A stretch of DNA of 7,513 nt from Bacteroidota bacterium (lineage in GTDB: Bacteria; Bacteroidota; Bacteroidia; Chitinophagales; Chitinophagaceae). Of this stretch, positions 5,094 to 7,513 are shown piece by piece. Within the stretch, counting starts at the first letter, position 1. The number at the start of each line of letters is the position of its first letter. The translations under genes and the position numbers were made by a program. The notes under the pieces are model-generated. The model worked only from the letters and a program-made list of their open reading frames with translations, was not told where the DNA came from and made no database searches. The DNA lies in NCBI GenBank assembly GCA_023423285.1, contig JAFAFV010000194.1:1-7513 (forward strand), read 5' to 3'.

Positions 5094-6023
5094 TTATTTT
5101 TTTGAAGCCTCTGCGGCTAATTGTTGAAATAATTCTTTTTCCTTTTCAGTTAAATTTTTTGGCATTTGTATTTGCCAGGTAATGTACAAATCGCCAAACT
5201 CGCCTTCTTTTTTATACACCGGGAAACCCTTTCCTTTTAAACGCACTTTGGCGCCGTTTTGTGTTTCGGACGGAATGGTGAGTTTTACTTTGCCGCTAAG
5301 CGTATCAATGGTTTCTTCTCCGCCAAGCACTGCTTTGTAAAAATCCAGCGGGACCGTAAGCTGCAAGTCATTTCCGGTTCTTGTAAAACTCGTGTTATTT
5401 ATAATATTAAAGGTGATGTATAAGTCGCCGTCCGGCCCGCCATTCACGCCTTTACCACCATGCCCTTTGATTTTTATTTCCTGCCCGTGCTCAATGCCTG
5501 CCGGTACAGTAATGCGAATATTCTTGCCGTTTACGGTAAAAGTTTGCTGATGCGTTTTATAGGCATCTGTCAGGTTCAACTGCACTTCAGCCCTGTAATC
5601 CTGCCCGCGAAACTTTGTTTGCCTGCCGCCTGCATCACCTGCGCGTCCAAACATAGATGAAAAGAAATCACTGAAATCAGCGCCTTCTTCATCCGTATAA
5701 GTATAGTACTGGCCATGTTCACCAAATGGACTTCCACCACCAAACCCGCCGCCACCCTGGCTTTGGCGCTGCTGCTTTGCTTTTTCAAACTGTTCGGCAT
5801 GCCTCCACTCTGCCCCGTACTGATCATACTTTTTACGCTTTTCAGGATCACTGAGCACTTCATTGGCCTCATTGATTTGCTTAAACTTTTTCTCGGCTTC
5901 TTTATCGCCAGGGTTCAGATCAGGGTGAAATTTTCTGGCCAGCTTACGATATGCCTTTTTTATATCGTCTGCAGAAGCATCTTTATTCAGATCTAAAACT
6001 TTGTAATAATTTATATATTCCAT
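5094..6023 (-). CDS. cbpA: DnaJ-class co-chaperone, CbpA type (class B, no zinc finger)
   Basis: A 309-residue cytosolic J-domain protein that delivers substrates to DnaK and stimulates its ATPase. The J domain covers residues 4-70, with the essential HPD at 33-35 and a DPEKRKKYDQYG end. A Q/G-rich then G/F-rich linker follows (about 84-135; GGGGFGGGSPFG and DFSDFFSSMFG). Two C-terminal substrate-binding domains follow from about 138 (DYRAEVQLNLTDAY, IRITVPAGIEHGQEIKIKGHGGKG, GDLYITFNI, PLDFYKAVLGGEETIDTLSG, VRLKGKGFP, GDLYITWQIQMP). The CxxCxGxG zinc repeats of true DnaJ are absent, which together with the adjacent cbpM points to CbpA. The gene is first in a two-gene operon and is transcribed away from the response regulator. 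Confidence 0.95.
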   Translation of the reverse strand: MEYINYYKVLDLNKDASADDIKKAYRKLARKFHPDLNPGDKEAEKKFKQINEANEVLSDPEKRKKYDQYGAEWRHAEQFEKAKQQRQSQGGGGFGGGSPFGEHGQYYTYTDEEGADFSDFFSSMFGRAGDAGGRQTKFRGQDYRAEVQLNLTDAYKTHQQTFTVNGKNIRITVPAGIEHGQEIKIKGHGGKGVNGGPDGDLYITFNIINNTSFTRTGNDLQLTVPLDFYKAVLGGEETIDTLSGKVKLTIPSETQNGAKVRLKGKGFPVYKKEGEFGDLYITWQIQMPKNLTEKEKELFQQLAAEASKK

Positions 6024-6027
6024 ACTG

Positions 6028-6058
6028 TAAAAATAAGGCTACTATCGAAAGCTTGCAA
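6028..6058 (-). promoter_or_regulatory. Possible cbpA promoter very close to the start codon
   Basis: On the minus strand TTG (6056-6058) is followed after 20 bases by TATTTTTA (6028-6035), one base off the TAnnTTTG element and only four bases before the cbpA ATG. If real, the transcript would be leaderless or nearly so. The region is AT-rich and the match may be chance. Confidence 0.25.
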
Positions 6059-6202
6059 CACCCGTCCTGTATCACCTTTTATATAAGTACATTTTAATTA
6101 ATACATTTTTAAAACATTGAATATGAATAAAATATATATATGCATGATTGTTCCTTAGCTATAAATTGACTATATTGCAAGTAATACGCAGGCAGGACTT
6201 AC

Positions 6203-6210
6203 TACTTTCG
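6203..6210 (+). promoter_or_regulatory. Possible -7 element of the response regulator gene
   Basis: TACTTTCG matches TAnnTTTG at five of six fixed positions and lies 87 bases before the start at 6298. No well-spaced TTG is present, and another weak candidate, TATATTG near 6170, has a TTG 20 bases upstream. The remaining divergent spacer (6024-6297) is AT-rich and otherwise shows only short direct repeats of TACATTTT (6088 and 6102). Confidence 0.2.
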
Positions 6211-6297
6211 AACACTTAACTAACTCTGTTATTCTTCAAAGGTTTCATAGATCGGTTCCAAATAAAACAAAAAATTCAACAATTAAAGACTCCTATT

Positions 6298-6672
6298 ATG
6301 GCAAAAATTTTCGTTATTGATGATAATAAGGAGTTCTTAGAGATCATGGAATTGTTGTTGGGCACGAGGCACAGTGTTAAAAAATACAATGGCTTCAATA
6401 ATCTGGTTACAGATGTAGTATCGTTTGAACCTGACCTGATCCTTCTTGATCATTTCCTTCGTACACACACATCAAAAGAAGTGGTAGAAAAGCTTACAAC
6501 AGCTATCATGAATTTTAGCGTCCCTTTTATTCTAATTTCGGCAATGGCACATATTGAAATGCATGCGAAAGCTATAAATGCCGTTGATTATATTGCAAAA
6601 CCATGCGGTATTGATGACATAGAAAACTGCGTGGAAAATGTTTTAAGCAAATACACCGTCGCCTCTCATTAG
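6298..6672 (+). CDS. Single-domain response regulator (CheY-like receiver)
   Basis: A 124-residue cytosolic receiver domain with no output domain. All phosphorylation residues are present: acidic pair Asp8-Asp9 after KIFVI, phosphoacceptor Asp51 in PDLILLD, switch Ser81 in FILISA, Lys101 in the YIAKP motif, and Tyr98 in the aromatic switch position. It should therefore be phosphorylated by a histidine kinase or sit in a phosphorelay and act through protein contacts. No kinase gene is in the window. The next gene, a metzincin, begins 25 bases downstream on the same strand, so cotranscription is possible, although that gene has its own -7-like box. The AT-rich leader has no Shine-Dalgarno sequence, as is common in Bacteroidota. 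The ATG at 6298 puts the first beta strand in the usual place. Confidence 0.93.
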   Translation: MAKIFVIDDNKEFLEIMELLLGTRHSVKKYNGFNNLVTDVVSFEPDLILLDHFLRTHTSKEVVEKLTTAIMNFSVPFILISAMAHIEMHAKAINAVDYIAKPCGIDDIENCVENVLSKYTVASH

Positions 6673-6685
6673 CGCTTCTTCAGTG

Positions 6686-6693
6686 TATCTTTG
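6686..6693 (+). promoter_or_regulatory. Perfect -7 promoter element immediately before the metzincin start
   Basis: TATCTTTG is an exact match to the Bacteroidota -7 element TAnnTTTG and ends four bases before the ATG at 6698. Transcription starting a few bases downstream would begin at or very near the start codon. No TTG lies at the usual -33 distance, so strength is uncertain. The element ends in an in-frame TGA (6692-6694), which also fixes the start codon. Confidence 0.4.
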
Positions 6694-6697
6694 ATCT

Positions 6698-7351
6698 ATG
6701 GGCACTGCAGAATTTTTACCGGGGAACACCATACTTATTTCTTCTCACATCATCACCTACGGACATGCGGCTGATGCTGTTACTACCGAACGCATCCGAT
6801 ACGAAATTGAAACCATGTGGAACGAACCACAGGGAACTATTGTTGTTCAAAACCAACCATGCAGGGTGCTATTTAAAATTACTGCTGAATGTAAGCCCAA
6901 TATTACGCCTGAAGAAATACTGGGTAATGACGATCCTTTAAACAATTATTTCAGAATAGAATGGAAGGCCCGTGGTAATATTTCTTTTGTAGATGGCCTG
7001 GGTTGCAACACGGGTTATTTTCAGTTAGATGATTTATATGAAGGTTCCACAACAGCCGCGCATGAGTATGGCCACACGCTGGGGCTTGACCATCCGCTCC
7101 ATCTTGATTTACGTGGCAAAGGCAGACCGGGCATTATGTACCCGCGCGGTACACTTGTGGACCGGGAGTTTCAGTACAACCCGGCAGCAGCGCCTGGCGA
7201 GCCTGGCCACACCATGCATCCCATGCACCGCAGGGTTTTGCAAACAGATATTGCTTTATTAAAATTACACAGGATGGAGTTTCATAACCATGTGGCCGTT
7301 GTGGGAAATTTCAGCAGCGTCTGGCATCCTGATCACAGCAGCTTTATGTAA
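6698..7351 (+). CDS. Metzincin-type zinc metallopeptidase, no export signal
   Basis: A 217-residue predicted zinc peptidase. The signature HEYGHTLGLDH (122-132) fits the metzincin pattern HExxHxxGxxH: His122, His126 and His132 bind zinc and Glu123 is the general base. The Met-turn is seen in PGIMYPRG (Met147), 15 residues after the last zinc ligand. The N-terminal part has a helix (TTERIRYEIETMWN) and strands (CRVLFKITAEC, NYFRIEWKA, NISFVDG) that fit the upper half of a metzincin catalytic domain. No signal peptide, lipobox, propeptide cysteine switch or sorting domain is visible, which is unusual because most metzincins are secreted. An in-frame TGA just upstream excludes a longer N-terminus in this sequence. 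It follows a receiver-only response regulator by 25 bases. Substrate is unknown; close to M10/M12-like families, but I cannot assign a subfamily. Confidence 0.85.
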   Translation: MGTAEFLPGNTILISSHIITYGHAADAVTTERIRYEIETMWNEPQGTIVVQNQPCRVLFKITAECKPNITPEEILGNDDPLNNYFRIEWKARGNISFVDGLGCNTGYFQLDDLYEGSTTAAHEYGHTLGLDHPLHLDLRGKGRPGIMYPRGTLVDREFQYNPAAAPGEPGHTMHPMHRRVLQTDIALLKLHRMEFHNHVAVVGNFSSVWHPDHSSFM

Positions 7352-7370
7352 ATACTTCACAGGTAGGTGT

Positions 7371-7396
7371 AAAAAACCCGTGGCAAAACCACGGGT
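7371..7396 (-). terminator. Strong intrinsic terminator facing left (for a minus-strand gene at the right edge)
   Basis: ACCCGTGG and CCACGGGT form a perfect 8-bp GC-rich stem around a 5-base loop. On the minus strand it is followed by T5 directly after the stem (T6 counting the stem's last T). On the plus strand the hairpin is followed by GGGATAAAG without a T tract, so it best serves transcription coming from the right, while possibly also stopping the metzincin transcript. Confidence 0.75.
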
Positions 7397-7423
7397 GGGA
7401 TAAAGTTTCAACGGCTGGATTAT

Positions 7424-7513
7424 TTATAAAACTCTTAGTTTACATTTTAATCCTGTTCCACCGATAATGAGTTTGATCAGTATTGGTTTGAACGATGCAG
7501 CAAATGTAAAGCA
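7424..7513 (-). CDS. Possible C-terminal end of an unidentified minus-strand gene (cut by window edge)
   Basis: From the right edge a minus-strand frame of 29 codons is open and ends in TAA at 7424, 27 bases before the stem of a strong terminator in the same direction. The residues (FKPILIKLIIGGTGLKCKL near the end) resemble no family I can name. Competing readings exist: another minus-strand frame is also open here, and a plus-strand ATG at 7467 (MSLISIGLND...) is open to the edge. The terminator orientation favours the minus-strand reading. Low confidence. Confidence 0.35.
   Translation of the reverse strand, partial: CFTFAASFKPILIKLIIGGTGLKCKLRVL

Noticed and set aside
5576..5996. Frames overlapping cbpA on both strands (5460-5660, 5576-5872, 5715-5996)
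   Set aside because: cbpA shows a continuous J domain, linker and C-terminal domains; these are shadows.
6088..6112. Direct repeat TACATTTT spaced 14 bases in the divergent spacer
   Set aside because: Short and AT-rich in an AT-rich spacer; easily explained by chance, and not near a clear promoter.
6122..6157. Ten-codon frame starting ATGAATAAA in the cbpA/response-regulator spacer
   Set aside because: Too short, no ribosome site, and AT-rich composition makes such frames common.
7029..7262. Alternative plus-strand frame of 77 codons inside the metzincin gene
   Set aside because: It overlaps the zinc-binding motif of the real frame and has no features of its own.

Overview
The window looks like chromosomal DNA from a member of the Bacteroidota, most likely the Chitinophagaceae or a close relative. 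This is inferred from moderate GC, export signals ending in NAQ/HGQ or LAGC, start codons with few Shine-Dalgarno sequences, several matches to the Bacteroidota -7 promoter element TAnnTTTG, and a cbpA-cbpM pair whose CbpM resembles the Bacteroidota form. No transposase, CRISPR array, rRNA or tRNA gene was seen.

Layout, left to right. (1) The C-terminal 349 codons of sucA (2-oxoglutarate dehydrogenase E1) enter from the left edge on the plus strand and end at 1052. (2) A convergent minus-strand block follows: an ElaA-type GNAT acetyltransferase (stop at 1095), a secreted right-handed beta-helix protein with a pectate-lyase-like N-terminus (1707-2855), and a lipoprotein of the Gfo/Idh/MocA fold that matches glycoside hydrolase family 109 (2965-4410). 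Hairpins with T tracts separate these three genes, so they are probably separate transcription units. (3) A 398-bp stretch (4411-4808) holds no full-size gene. It does hold an orphan signal peptide that stops after 25 codons, a second 42-codon reading frame, and two inverted copies of a LacI-operator-like 14-mer. It may be the scar of a lost secreted gene from a sugar-controlled locus. (4) Next come cbpM and cbpA on the minus strand, a co-chaperone and its modulator three bases apart. (5) To the right of a 274-bp AT-rich divergent spacer, two plus-strand genes encode a receiver-only response regulator and a small metzincin-type zinc peptidase with no export signal. A consensus -7 box sits four bases before the peptidase start, suggesting a leaderless transcript. 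(6) At the right edge a perfect hairpin whose T tract lies on the minus strand suggests that a minus-strand gene ends just inside the window.

Functionally, the middle block suggests breakdown of an amino-sugar-containing glycan: GH109 as an exported alpha-N-acetylgalactosaminidase, a beta-helix protein able to hold or cut polysaccharide, and LacI-like operators. The other genes are housekeeping (sucA, elaA, cbpAM) or signalling and proteolysis. I found no proof of a wholly new system. The least ordinary parts are the receiver/cytoplasmic-metzincin pair and the LacI-site-flanked gene remnant beside a Sec-lipoprotein, NAD-type glycosidase.
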